Assembly (NCBI GenBank): GCA_041397725.1
Contig: JAWKVZ010000001.1
Span: 1,116,001 to 1,180,000, forward strand
Direction: 5' to 3'
Origin: JAGRKR01 sp041397725
GTDB taxonomy: Bacteria; Pseudomonadota; Alphaproteobacteria; Rhizobiales; Hyphomicrobiaceae
Length of the DNA stretch: 64,000 nt
The notes beneath the pieces were generated by a model that did no database searches, was not told the origin of the DNA, and saw only the letters and a list, made by a program, of their open reading frames with translations. Positions 7,718-16,213 of the stretch are shown piece after piece; the first letter of the stretch is position 1; each line of letters begins with the position of its first letter. The translations under genes and the position numbers were made by a program.

Positions 7718-9205
7718 TTGGAGCGCCTACCACGCCAGACGCATGTGCCGGCGGCGCCCGTCGAGGAGCCCGACCGCCGGACGGCGCTGGCAAGCGGCAA
7801 GGTCCGCCCAGGCGTCGGCCTGCCGGCCAAGCTGCTGATTCTGACGATCATTTTCGTGATGGTGGCGGAAGTGATGGTGTTCGTGCCGTCGATCGCCAAT
7901 TTCCGCCTCAACTGGCTGAACGATCGTCTGATGGCTGCCGAGCTCGCCTCGATGGCAGCGGCCGCCGCGCCGGAGCGTGAGTTGCCGCCGACGCTGCGCG
8001 AGGCGCTTCTGCGCTCGGCGCAGGTCAAGGCCATCGCCATCAAGCGCATGGAGCAGCGCAGCCTGATCCTGTCCAGCCAGCTCAAGGCTCCGATCGAGCT
8101 GACATTCGATTTGCGCGAGCAGTCCATGCCGAGGCTCGTCTGGGACGCCATCGGCGTATTCCTGCAGCCCGAGGACCGGCTGATGCGGGTGATCGGAGAC
8201 CTGGAAGGGCGCTCCAGCCCCGGGCGCGACAGCTATGTCGAGGTCGTGCTGCCGGTCGGCCCCATGAAAGCGGCGATGACCCGCTATTCGCTGACGATCC
8301 TGCTCCTGTCCGTGGTCATTTCGATTTTCACCGCCGGCCTTGTCTATCTGGCGCTGCATCGCCTGCTGGTGCGGCCAATGATGGCGATCACGCGGAATAT
8401 GCTGCGGTTCAGCGAGAACCCCGAGGACGCCAGCCGCATCATCACGCCGTCGCGGCGCGACGACGAAATCGGCACTGCCGAGCGGGAGCTCGAGCACATG
8501 CAGCGCCAACTCGTGCAACTTCTGCAACAGAAGAACCGCCTGGCAGCGCTCGGGCTGGCGGTGAGCAAGATCAATCACGATCTCAGGAACATGCTGTCGA
8601 GCGCCCAGCTCATCTCCGACCGGCTGGCCTCCCTGCCGGATCCGACCGTGCAGCGGTTCGCCCCCAAGCTGATCGGCTCGCTCGATCGCGCCATCAAGTT
8701 CTGCAATGACACGCTCAAGTTCGGCAAGGCGGCCGAAAGCGATCCCCGGCGTGAAGTGTTCGCGCTGGCTCTGCTCGTCACGGAGCTCGCGGACGGGCTC
8801 GGCCTGCCCGATCCCGCTCGCGTCGATTGGGTCGTCGAGGTCGAGCCGAGCCTGATGATCGATGCCGATCGCGACCAGCTCTACCGGGTCCTGTCCAACG
8901 TCTGCCGCAATGCCCTCGAGGCCATCGAGGCGCAGAGCGATGCAGCCATACTGCGCGTGACGGCCCAGCGGGAGCGACGTCGCGTGACGATCGATGTCCG
9001 CGACACCGGTCCCGGCATCCCGGCTCGGGTGCGGGAGGACCTCTTCCTCGCCTTCCGCGGATCTAATCGCAAGGGTGGCACGGGCCTCGGACTGGCCATC
9101 GCTGCCGAGATCGTCACCGCGCACGGCGGCACCATCCGTCTGGTCGAAAGCGCGCAAGGGACGCACTTCCGCATAGAGATTCCCGATCGCAGCGTGACGT
9201 CTTGA
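7718..9205 (+). CDS. Membrane sensor histidine kinase, orphan
   Basis: A 495-residue kinase with a transmembrane segment at about 33-55, a periplasmic domain to about 188, a second membrane segment at about 190-212, a HAMP linker, and a HisKA-type dimerisation helix with His287 in SKINHDLRN. The ATPase part has N box NVCRNALEAI, G1 DTGPGIP and G2 GTGLGLAIA. The start is TTG at 7718 behind GGAGGAG. No response regulator gene is adjacent. It follows the oxidoreductase after 22 bases, so it is probably cotranscribed and may sense the state of the same process. Confidence 0.85.
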   Translation: MERLPRQTHVPAAPVEEPDRRTALASGKVRPGVGLPAKLLILTIIFVMVAEVMVFVPSIANFRLNWLNDRLMAAELASMAAAAAPERELPPTLREALLRSAQVKAIAIKRMEQRSLILSSQLKAPIELTFDLREQSMPRLVWDAIGVFLQPEDRLMRVIGDLEGRSSPGRDSYVEVVLPVGPMKAAMTRYSLTILLLSVVISIFTAGLVYLALHRLLVRPMMAITRNMLRFSENPEDASRIITPSRRDDEIGTAERELEHMQRQLVQLLQQKNRLAALGLAVSKINHDLRNMLSSAQLISDRLASLPDPTVQRFAPKLIGSLDRAIKFCNDTLKFGKAAESDPRREVFALALLVTELADGLGLPDPARVDWVVEVEPSLMIDADRDQLYRVLSNVCRNALEAIEAQSDAAILRVTAQRERRRVTIDVRDTGPGIPARVREDLFLAFRGSNRKGGTGLGLAIAAEIVTAHGGTIRLVESAQGTHFRIEIPDRSVTS

Positions 9206-9400
9206 GAGCGCCGCCGCATGCAGTCCGCGTGCAGCCGGGGGGCGCCGCGGCAATTCCGGCCAGGCCGAAAGCGGTATAACCCATTGATATAGTGATGATT
9301 TGTTTGGAGTTCGGTGGCCGGCGGCTTTCCACATCCAATGACCTTGCCGAAAGCAACCATCGCCATTATACTGCCATCGCTCATGATCATCTCAACTTTG

Positions 9401-9429
9401 AGAGTGGGCCCTGGGGGTCCGCTCTTTTT
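9401..9429 (+). terminator. Attenuator-like terminator in the rimP leader
   Basis: A 10-base-pair stem (9401-9410 with 9416-9425, two G-U pairs), a 5-base loop and a run of T to 9429 form an intrinsic terminator 34 bases before rimP. It sits inside the leader of the operon, not after a gene. This agrees with the rimP-leader RNA described for alphaproteobacteria, thought to attenuate the rimP-nusA-infB operon. The leader probably begins near the AT-rich stretch at 9270-9300. Confidence 0.7.
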
Positions 9430-9462
9430 GTTTTGGGAAATCTTAAGCAGCACTTCTTGCGG

Positions 9463-10128
9463 ATGATGGGCATGTCGGTTCCAGTCGAGTCCGGGGATCT
9501 CGTTCGGTTCGTCAAAGAGACTGGACTTGCTGCCGAGATCGCATCGCTCGCCGAGCCCGTGCTCGCGGACCTCGGCTACCGCCTGGTCAGGGTGCTCGTT
9601 TCGGGTCGAGACGGGCAGACCGTGCAGATCATGGCGGAACGGCCAGATGGCACCATGGCGATCGAGGATTGCGCCATCGTTTCGCGCAACCTGTCGCCGC
9701 TGCTCGATGCCTACGACCCCGTGCTAGGCAGCTATTACCTGGAGGTGTCCTCGCCCGGCATCGATCGGCCGCTGGTTCGTCCGAAGGATTTCGAGGACTG
9801 GGCCGGTTACGAGGCGAAGATCGAGCTCAAGGAGCCGATCGAGGGGCGCAAGCGCTTTCGCGGCCGTCTCGAAGGGTTTGCGGACGGCGAGGTGCGGATC
9901 GAGATCGAAATGGCCGGCAGCGCCGAGCCGGTGCTGATCGGATTGCCGATGGCACGGATCGGCGAGGCCAAGCTGGTAATGACGGACGAACTCATCAAGG
10001 CGGCGCTCAAGGGGCGCGCCGAGAGCGACGAAACGGACGGTGCGGGACCCACCGCGGAAACGCCGGCCGGACAAGGTGATTTGGAGGAACACGGATCTCA
10101 TGGCTCAAGCAGGCGTCAGCGCAAATAG
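9463..10128 (+). CDS. rimP: Ribosome maturation factor RimP
   Basis: A protein of about 221 residues needed for maturation of the 30S subunit. The N-terminal domain carries LAEPVLADLGYRLVRVLV, and the highly conserved SYYLEVSSPGIDRPL joins it to the Sm-like C-terminal domain. The C-terminal tail (DETDGAGP onward) is acidic and probably disordered, and overlaps the start of nusA by 29 bases. Possible starts are ATG at 9463, 9466 or 9472; an upstream extension to 9292 crosses the leader terminator and is rejected. First gene of the translation operon. Confidence 0.95.
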   Translation: MMGMSVPVESGDLVRFVKETGLAAEIASLAEPVLADLGYRLVRVLVSGRDGQTVQIMAERPDGTMAIEDCAIVSRNLSPLLDAYDPVLGSYYLEVSSPGIDRPLVRPKDFEDWAGYEAKIELKEPIEGRKRFRGRLEGFADGEVRIEIEMAGSAEPVLIGLPMARIGEAKLVMTDELIKAALKGRAESDETDGAGPTAETPAGQGDLEEHGSHGSSRRQRK

Positions 10129-11752
10129 ACTGGAGCTGCTGCAGATCGCCGACGCGGTCGCACGTGAGAAATCCATCGATCGCAGGATCGTCATCGCCGC
10201 GATGGAGGACGCCTACCAGAAGGCGGCCAAGTCGCGCTATGGTGCCGAGAACGACATTCGTGCGGAGATCGATCCGAAGACCGGCGAGCTGAAGCTGCAG
10301 CGACTCTTGCAGGTCGTCGAGGTCGTCGAGAACGACGCCACACAGATCTCGCTGGCCGACGCCAAACGGCGCAATCCGGCCGCCAACGTCGACGATTTCA
10401 TTACGGAGATGCTGCCGCCGCTGGAGTTCGGCCGCGTCGCTGCGCAGAACGCCAAGCAGGTGATCGTGCAGAAGGTGCGCGAGGCCGAGCGCGAGCGCCA
10501 GTACAGCGAGTACAAGGACCGGATCGGCGAAATCGCCAACGGCACCGTCAAGCGCGTCGAGTACGGCAACGTGATCGTCGATTTCGGTCGCGCCGAGGCG
10601 ATCGTGCGCCGGGACGAGATGATCCCGCGCGAGGCCTTCCGCTACGGCGACCGCATTCGCGCCTATATCTACGATGTCCGGCGCGAGCCGCGCGGGCCGC
10701 AGATCTTCCTGTCGCGCGCCCGTCCCGAATTCATGGCGAAGCTGTTCGGCCAGGAAGTGCCCGAGATCTACGACGGGATCGTGCAGATCAAGTCGGTGGC
10801 GCGTGACCCTGGCAGCCGCGCCAAGATCGCCGTCGCCTCCAAGGACAGCTCGATCGATCCGGTCGGCGCCTGCGTCGGCATGCGTGGCCAGCGTGTACAG
10901 GCCGTGGTCAACGAGCTGCAGGGCGAGAAGATCGACATCATCCAGTGGTCGCCGGACGCCGCGACGTTTATCGTCAACGCCCTGGCGCCGGCCGAGGTGA
11001 CGAAAGTCGTCCTCGACGAGGATTCCAACCGCATCGAGGTCGTGGTCGCGGAGAAGGAGCTGTCGCTCGCCATCGGCCGTCGGGGCCAGAACGTGCGTCT
11101 CGCCTCGCAGCTCACCGGCTGGGATATCGACATCCTCACGGAGGAGGAGGAGTCGGTGCGTCGGCAGAAGGAATTCTCCGAGCGCTCGCAACTTCTCATG
11201 GAGGCCCTCGACGTCGACGAGGTCATCGCGCAGCTTCTCGCGACCGAAGGCTTCACGTCGGTCGAGGAGGTGGCCTACGTCGAGGTCGACGAGATCGCCG
11301 GCATCGAAGGCTTCGGCGAGGAGATGGCCACGGAGTTGCAGACCCGTGCGCGTGAGTTCCTGGAGCGCAAGGAGGCCGAGCTCGACCAGAAGCGCCGCGA
11401 TCTCGGCGTGTCCGACGAGCTCTCCAAGGTGCCGGGCATCAGCAAGGCCATGCTGGTTACGCTCGGCGAGCAGGGCATCAAGTCGATCGAGGATCTGGCG
11501 GACTGCGCCACCGACGATCTGGTCGGCTGGACGGAGCGCAAGAAGAACGCCGAGTCGGTCAAGCACCCGGGCATCCTTGCCAGCTACGGCATCGGTCGCA
11601 AGGAGGCGGAGGACCTCATTCTCGGGGCGCGCGTCGTGGCGGGCTGGATCTCGCCGGAGGATCTGATCCGCGAGGAGGCCCCGGCTGAGGAGCCTGCGCC
11701 GGCGGAAGGCGAGCCTGCGGACGCCGATAAGGCGCCGGCGTCGGGCGGCTGA
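10100..11752 (+). CDS. nusA: Transcription termination/antitermination factor NusA
   Basis: A 550-residue RNA polymerase-binding elongation factor that modulates pausing, termination and antitermination. An N-terminal polymerase-binding domain is followed by an S1 domain (about 135-200), two KH domains (VGMRGQR and IGRRGQN) and two C-terminal acidic HhH repeats (GFGEEMATEL and SYGIGRKEAEDLI), ending in an Ala/Glu/Pro-rich tail. Alphaproteobacterial NusA commonly has these AR repeats. ATG at 10100 is preceded by GGAGG; the frame's extension upstream lies within rimP. Confidence 0.97.
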   Translation: MAQAGVSANRLELLQIADAVAREKSIDRRIVIAAMEDAYQKAAKSRYGAENDIRAEIDPKTGELKLQRLLQVVEVVENDATQISLADAKRRNPAANVDDFITEMLPPLEFGRVAAQNAKQVIVQKVREAERERQYSEYKDRIGEIANGTVKRVEYGNVIVDFGRAEAIVRRDEMIPREAFRYGDRIRAYIYDVRREPRGPQIFLSRARPEFMAKLFGQEVPEIYDGIVQIKSVARDPGSRAKIAVASKDSSIDPVGACVGMRGQRVQAVVNELQGEKIDIIQWSPDAATFIVNALAPAEVTKVVLDEDSNRIEVVVAEKELSLAIGRRGQNVRLASQLTGWDIDILTEEEESVRRQKEFSERSQLLMEALDVDEVIAQLLATEGFTSVEEVAYVEVDEIAGIEGFGEEMATELQTRAREFLERKEAELDQKRRDLGVSDELSKVPGISKAMLVTLGEQGIKSIEDLADCATDDLVGWTERKKNAESVKHPGILASYGIGRKEAEDLILGARVVAGWISPEDLIREEAPAEEPAPAEGEPADADKAPASGG

Positions 11753-11787
11753 AGCGGTCATGTCGCAGGCAGGGCGAGGCAGGATTG

Positions 11788-12435
11788 ATGAACGAGGCGG
11801 AACTGGGTCGGAAGGCGGGCAGGGAGCCGGAGCGGCAATGCGCCGTCACGCGCGCCCGTCAGCCGGCCGTGGATCTCATCCGCTTCGTCCGCGCGCCTGA
11901 CGGCAGCATCGTAACGGACCTCGCTGGCAAGCTGCCAGGGCGCGGGGTGTGGATCGCCTGTTCGCACGATGTGGTGGCCGAGGCCGTCCGGAAGCGGGTT
12001 TTCTCGCGTGCGCTGAAAGAGGCGGTCGAGGTGCCCGGCGATCTGGCGGACCGTGTCGATGCGCTGCTTCTGCAACGCACCGTCAGCTCCTTGTCGCTGG
12101 CCAACAAGGCTGGCGAGGTTCTCACGGGGTTCTCAAAGGTCGAGCGCGCCGTCGAGGCGCGGACTGTGCTATGCTTGATCCACGCCAGCGATGCCGCTGA
12201 TGATGGCGTCGACAAGCTCGAGCGCAAACACAAGGCAATCGCCGCCGCGAGCGGTGCAAACGCGCCGCCGTCTGTGCGCTTGCTCACGGTGGAGCAATTG
12301 AGTTTGGCACTTGGACGGCCAAATGTGGTACATGCTGCGCTGGGAAGCGGTGGCGCGAGCCGCAAGTTCCTGCGCGACGCCGAGCGATTGCTGCGATACC
12401 GAGGGCAGGGAGCGGCCAGCGAGGCGGCGGCCTGA
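11788..12435 (+). CDS. YlxR-type RNA-binding protein with an L7Ae-like domain
   Basis: A 215-residue protein: the N-terminal DUF448/YlxR domain (ERQCAVTRARQPAVDLIRFV, then GRGVWIACSHDVV) is fused to a C-terminal L7Ae/L30e-like domain (LANKAGEVLTGFSKVE, then TVLCLIHASDAADDG). The two-domain form is usual in alphaproteobacteria. Lying between nusA and infB, it belongs to the translation operon; YlxR homologues bind RNA and have been tied to RNase P and to gene regulation, but the role in this class is open. ATG at 11788 was taken over TTG at 11785. Confidence 0.9.
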   Translation: MNEAELGRKAGREPERQCAVTRARQPAVDLIRFVRAPDGSIVTDLAGKLPGRGVWIACSHDVVAEAVRKRVFSRALKEAVEVPGDLADRVDALLLQRTVSSLSLANKAGEVLTGFSKVERAVEARTVLCLIHASDAADDGVDKLERKHKAIAAASGANAPPSVRLLTVEQLSLALGRPNVVHAALGSGGASRKFLRDAERLLRYRGQGAASEAAA

Positions 12436-12471
12436 CATGCTCTCTTTTTGGATTCTTGAGACGGAATAGGT

Positions 12472-15168
12472 ATGAGCGAGACGAAAGACACGACCGACAA
12501 GACGGCCCAGCCGGCGCGATCCTCCTCGACGCTCAGTCTGAAGAGGACGGTCGAGTCCGGTCACGTTCGCCAGAACTTCAGCCATGGCCGCTCGAAATCG
12601 GTGGTGGTCGAGAAGCGCAAGCGGCGCACGATCGCGGCGCCGGCAGGCGGGCCGGGCGCGGAAGAGGCGCCGTCGACGCCCGTGGTCGAGGTCAAGGCCA
12701 AGCGCGAGCGCAAGACCGACACGTCGCGGGCCGACCACTCGCGCAGCAGCGGCGAGATGCCGTCCCTGTCGGACGAGGAGCGCGATGCGCGTCTCAAGGC
12801 GCTGCAGGCCTCGCGTCTGCGCGAGGAGGAGATGCGCCAGCGCCAGGCCGCCGAGGCGCGCCAGCGCGCCGAGGACGAGGCCAAGCGCGAGGCCGAGGCT
12901 GAGCAGGAGCGCTTGAAGGCGGAAGCCGAGCGCAAGCTCGCGGCCGAGCAGGCTAAGGAAGCGCCGCCGGCCGAGGCAGTCGAAGCACCCGCGGCTAGCA
13001 CCGAGGCTCCGGCCGCTGCAGCGACGCCGCAGGCCGTTGCCGAGCCACCGGCCGAGACGACTCAGCGTGCGACGCCGACGGCGCGCCCTGGCGGCCAGCC
13101 GATGGTGGCGGAAAAAGCCCGCCCGCAGGAGATCGGCATCAAGCGTCCGCCCACCGCGCGCCCGGCCACGCCGCAGGAGGAGGAGGACGAGAACGCCAAG
13201 CGCGGCAAGCCCGATCTGCGCGGCAAGAAGCCGAAGGTCGCTCGCGCGCCGGTCAAGCCGACCGAGGACCGCCGCCTGCGTGGCAAGCTCACGATTACCA
13301 ATGCCTTCGACGATCAGCAGCGCGAGCGCTCGCTCGCCTCGCTCAAGCGTCGGCGCGAGCGCGAGAAAGCCCGCGCCATGGGCACGCTCATGCCGCGCGA
13401 CAAGCTCTTGCGTGAAGTCATCATCCCGGAAGCGATCACCATCCAGGATCTGGCCAACCGCATGGCCGAGCGCGCGGTCGATGTCATCAAGCTGCTCATG
13501 AAGAGCGGCGATATGCGCAAGATCACCGACGTCATCGACGCCGATACGGCCGAGCTGATCGTCCACGAGATGGGGCACACGGCAAAGCGCGTGTCGGAGG
13601 CGGACGTGGAGGAGGGCTTCATCGGTAGCGACGACGACGAGAGCGAGCTCGTCTCGCGCGCTCCGGTGGTCACCATCATGGGCCACGTCGACCACGGCAA
13701 GACGTCGTTGCTCGATGCCATCCGCAAAGCCAACGTGGCAAGCGGGGAAGCCGGCGGCATCACCCAGCACATCGGCGCCTATCAGGTCGCGACGCCAGAC
13801 GGCAACAAGGTGACGTTCATCGACACGCCGGGCCATGAGGCCTTCACCGCGATGCGCGCCCGCGGCGCGCGCGTGACCGATATCGTGGTCCTGGTCGTGG
13901 CGGCCGACGATGGCGTGATGCCTCAGACGATCGAGGCCATCAACCATGCCAAGGCGGCCGGCGTGCCGCTGATCGTGGCGATCAACAAGATCGACAAGCC
14001 TTCAGCCGATCCGAGCCGCGTGCGCACAGAGCTGCTGCAGCACGAGGTCATCGTCGAGAGCATGTCGGGCGAGACGCTCGAGGTCGAGGTTTCCGCGCTC
14101 AAGAACATCAACCTCGACAAGCTGCTCGAGGCCATCTCGCTGCAGGCCGAGCTGCTCGATCTCAAGGCCAACCCGTCGCGTTCGGCGGAAGGCGTGGTCA
14201 TCGAGGCCAAGCTGGAGCGCGGTCGCGGTCCGGTCGGCACCATGCTCGTGCAGCGCGGAACGCTGCGCGTGGGCGATATCGTCGTAGCCGGCTCGGCCTG
14301 GGGCCGCGTCAGAGCGCTGATCAACGACCAGGGCGCCAACGTCAAGGAGGCCGGTCCCGCCGTTCCGGTGGAGGTTCTCGGCTTCGACAACGCGCCGGAG
14401 GCGGGTGACCAGTTCGCCGTCGTCGATAGCGAGGCGCGCGCCCGCGAGATCACGGACTATCGTGTCCGCAAGCGCCGCGAGACCCTCGGTGCCTCCGCGG
14501 CCGGGCCTGCCCGCAGCCTCGAGCAGATGATGAAGCAGCTCAAGGACGCCGGCCGCAAGGAGTTCCCGTTGCTCATCAAGGGCGACGTGCAGGGCTCCGT
14601 CGAGGCGATCCTCGGCTCGCTCGCCAAGCTCGGCACGGACGAGGTCAGCGCCCGGATCGTGCACGGCGCGGTCGGTGGCATCACCGAATCCGACGTGGCG
14701 CTGGCCAGCGCCTCGGGCGCCGTGATCGTCGGCTTCAACGTGCGCGCCAACACGCAGGCGAAGCAGGCGGCGGACAGCCAGGGCGTCGAGATCCGCTACT
14801 ACAACATCATCTACGACCTCGTGGACGACGTGAAGAAGGCCATGTCCGGCCTCTTGGCGCCGACCATCCGCGAGGTGTTCCTGGGCAACGCCGAGATCCT
14901 CGAGGTGTTCAACATCACGAAGGTCGGCAAGGTCGCAGGTTGCCGCGTCACCGAGGGCAAGGTCGAGCGCGGCGCCAAAGTCCGCCTCATCCGCGACAAC
15001 GTCGTCATCCACGAGGGCACGCTCGCCATGCTCAAGCGGTTCAAGGACGATGCGCGCGAGGTCCCGGCCGGCCAGGAGTGCGGCATGTCCTTCGCCAACT
15101 ACCAGGACATCCGCCAGGGCGACCTCATCGAGTGCTACAACGTCGAGACGGTGCAGCGCACGCTCTAA
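12472..15168 (+). CDS. infB: Translation initiation factor IF-2
   Basis: An 898-residue GTPase that brings initiator tRNA to the 30S subunit and promotes subunit joining. The N-terminal third is low-complexity: an Ala/Glu/Arg-rich coiled-coil region (about 100-170), then Ala/Pro-rich linkers, typical of alphaproteobacterial IF-2. The G domain begins near residue 404 with GHVDHGKTS, followed by DTPGHEAF and NKID; beta-barrel and C1/C2 domains follow. It starts 36 bases after the ylxR-type gene. Internal starts for shorter isoforms are possible but cannot be fixed by eye. Confidence 0.98.
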   Translation: MSETKDTTDKTAQPARSSSTLSLKRTVESGHVRQNFSHGRSKSVVVEKRKRRTIAAPAGGPGAEEAPSTPVVEVKAKRERKTDTSRADHSRSSGEMPSLSDEERDARLKALQASRLREEEMRQRQAAEARQRAEDEAKREAEAEQERLKAEAERKLAAEQAKEAPPAEAVEAPAASTEAPAAAATPQAVAEPPAETTQRATPTARPGGQPMVAEKARPQEIGIKRPPTARPATPQEEEDENAKRGKPDLRGKKPKVARAPVKPTEDRRLRGKLTITNAFDDQQRERSLASLKRRREREKARAMGTLMPRDKLLREVIIPEAITIQDLANRMAERAVDVIKLLMKSGDMRKITDVIDADTAELIVHEMGHTAKRVSEADVEEGFIGSDDDESELVSRAPVVTIMGHVDHGKTSLLDAIRKANVASGEAGGITQHIGAYQVATPDGNKVTFIDTPGHEAFTAMRARGARVTDIVVLVVAADDGVMPQTIEAINHAKAAGVPLIVAINKIDKPSADPSRVRTELLQHEVIVESMSGETLEVEVSALKNINLDKLLEAISLQAELLDLKANPSRSAEGVVIEAKLERGRGPVGTMLVQRGTLRVGDIVVAGSAWGRVRALINDQGANVKEAGPAVPVEVLGFDNAPEAGDQFAVVDSEARAREITDYRVRKRRETLGASAAGPARSLEQMMKQLKDAGRKEFPLLIKGDVQGSVEAILGSLAKLGTDEVSARIVHGAVGGITESDVALASASGAVIVGFNVRANTQAKQAADSQGVEIRYYNIIYDLVDDVKKAMSGLLAPTIREVFLGNAEILEVFNITKVGKVAGCRVTEGKVERGAKVRLIRDNVVIHEGTLAMLKRFKDDAREVPAGQECGMSFANYQDIRQGDLIECYNVETVQRTL

Positions 15169-15243
15169 CGGCATGCGGGCGGCCATGGGACGGCCCCTCA
15201 CGACGAGGGGGCGCTCTGTGGAGTCGCATACAGGCACGCGATC

Positions 15244-15759
15244 ATGGTCGATACGTCCATCGCCATCACCTATCGGCTGCAGCCCTCGGACTACGAGGCA
15301 ATGATGGATCGCTATTGGCGATTGACCAAGGCGCGCCGCGTCCGCGTCGGCGTCATGAAGATCGCGACGGTCGTACTGGCGCTGGCCACGGCCTGGCTGT
15401 GGTGGAGTATCAACCGCGGCGCTTCCATCGGCTTGGCGGCGTTTTTCCTGGCGACCCCTGCGATTGCGCCGATGATCAACCGCTGGTCCTACCGGCGCAT
15501 CTTCCGGCGCCAGCGGCTCGACCAGAGCGAGATCTCACTCGGAGCCGATGACAGGGGCTTCACGGTGCGGACGGCCACGAGCGAAGGCCGGTTGGATTGG
15601 GCGGCCGTGCGACATGCCGATGTGACGCCCGACCATGTCTTCCTCTGGCAGAACCCATATATCGCCTACATCGTGCCGCGTGCGGCGTTCCCCAGCAGCG
15701 AGGACGCAGCGGCCTTCGTCAATCTGGTAAGGGACAAGACTGTTGGCCAGACGCTCTGA
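15244..15759 (+). CDS. YcxB-like membrane protein
   Basis: A 171-residue protein with two membrane segments (about 38-72: KIATVVLALATAWLWW and IGLAAFFLATPAIAPMI) and a C-terminal soluble part. The order and the LDWAAVRHADVTPDHVFLW stretch match the YcxB-like C-terminal domain found in small membrane proteins of unknown function. It lies between infB and rbfA, 75 bases after infB, and overlaps rbfA by 17 bases, so it is translated within the operon. This is not a standard member of the cluster. Function unknown. Confidence 0.75.
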   Translation: MVDTSIAITYRLQPSDYEAMMDRYWRLTKARRVRVGVMKIATVVLALATAWLWWSINRGASIGLAAFFLATPAIAPMINRWSYRRIFRRQRLDQSEISLGADDRGFTVRTATSEGRLDWAAVRHADVTPDHVFLWQNPYIAYIVPRAAFPSSEDAAAFVNLVRDKTVGQTL

Positions 15760-16135
15760 CAACAAAGCCGGCCCGACGCAGCGTCAATTGCGGATCGGCG
15801 AGGTCATCCGCCACAAGCTCGCGGAGATGCTGACGCGTGGCGAGATCCACGACGAGGTGCTGGGCACCCATGTCGTCACTATTCCCGAGGTGCGCATGTC
15901 GCCCGATCTGAAGCTGGCGACCGTCTACGTCATGCCGCTCGGCGGCGAGGACATCGATCCGGTTCTCGCGGCGCTCGAGCGCAACCGCCGTTACATCCGC
16001 GGCGAGATCGCCCATACGCTCAATCTGCGGTTCGCACCGAACCTGCGTTTCCGCCGGGACGCGACGTTCGAAGAGGCGTCGCGCATAGAAATGCTGCTGC
16101 ACAGCGACAAAGTCCGGCGCGACATCGAGAAATAG
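15743..16135 (+). CDS. rbfA: 30S ribosome-binding factor RbfA
   Basis: A 130-residue KH-fold cold-shock protein that binds the 30S subunit and assists 16S rRNA 5'-end maturation. Characteristic segments are QRQLRIGEVIRHKLAEML, VRMSPDLKLATVYVMPLGG and LRFAPNLRFRRDATFEEA. The start is TTG at 15743, overlapping the end of the YcxB-like gene by 17 bases, which suggests coupled translation. Length and order (infB, rbfA, truB) are canonical. Confidence 0.95.
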   Translation: MARRSDNKAGPTQRQLRIGEVIRHKLAEMLTRGEIHDEVLGTHVVTIPEVRMSPDLKLATVYVMPLGGEDIDPVLAALERNRRYIRGEIAHTLNLRFAPNLRFRRDATFEEASRIEMLLHSDKVRRDIEK

Positions 16136-16213
16136 CAACGATCGAAACGAACTCGGCGAGCGCTCGTGCGGGATGACGCACCGAGCGACTGGCCCAATCG
16201 ACCAGGCGCAACA

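Noticed and set aside
10007..11761. A 584-codon minus-strand frame opposite nusA
   Set aside because: It mirrors nusA exactly and has no family resemblance or ribosome binding site.
12169..13947. A 592-codon minus-strand frame opposite infB
   Set aside because: Low-complexity Arg/Leu/Gly-rich antisense of the repetitive infB N-terminal region.
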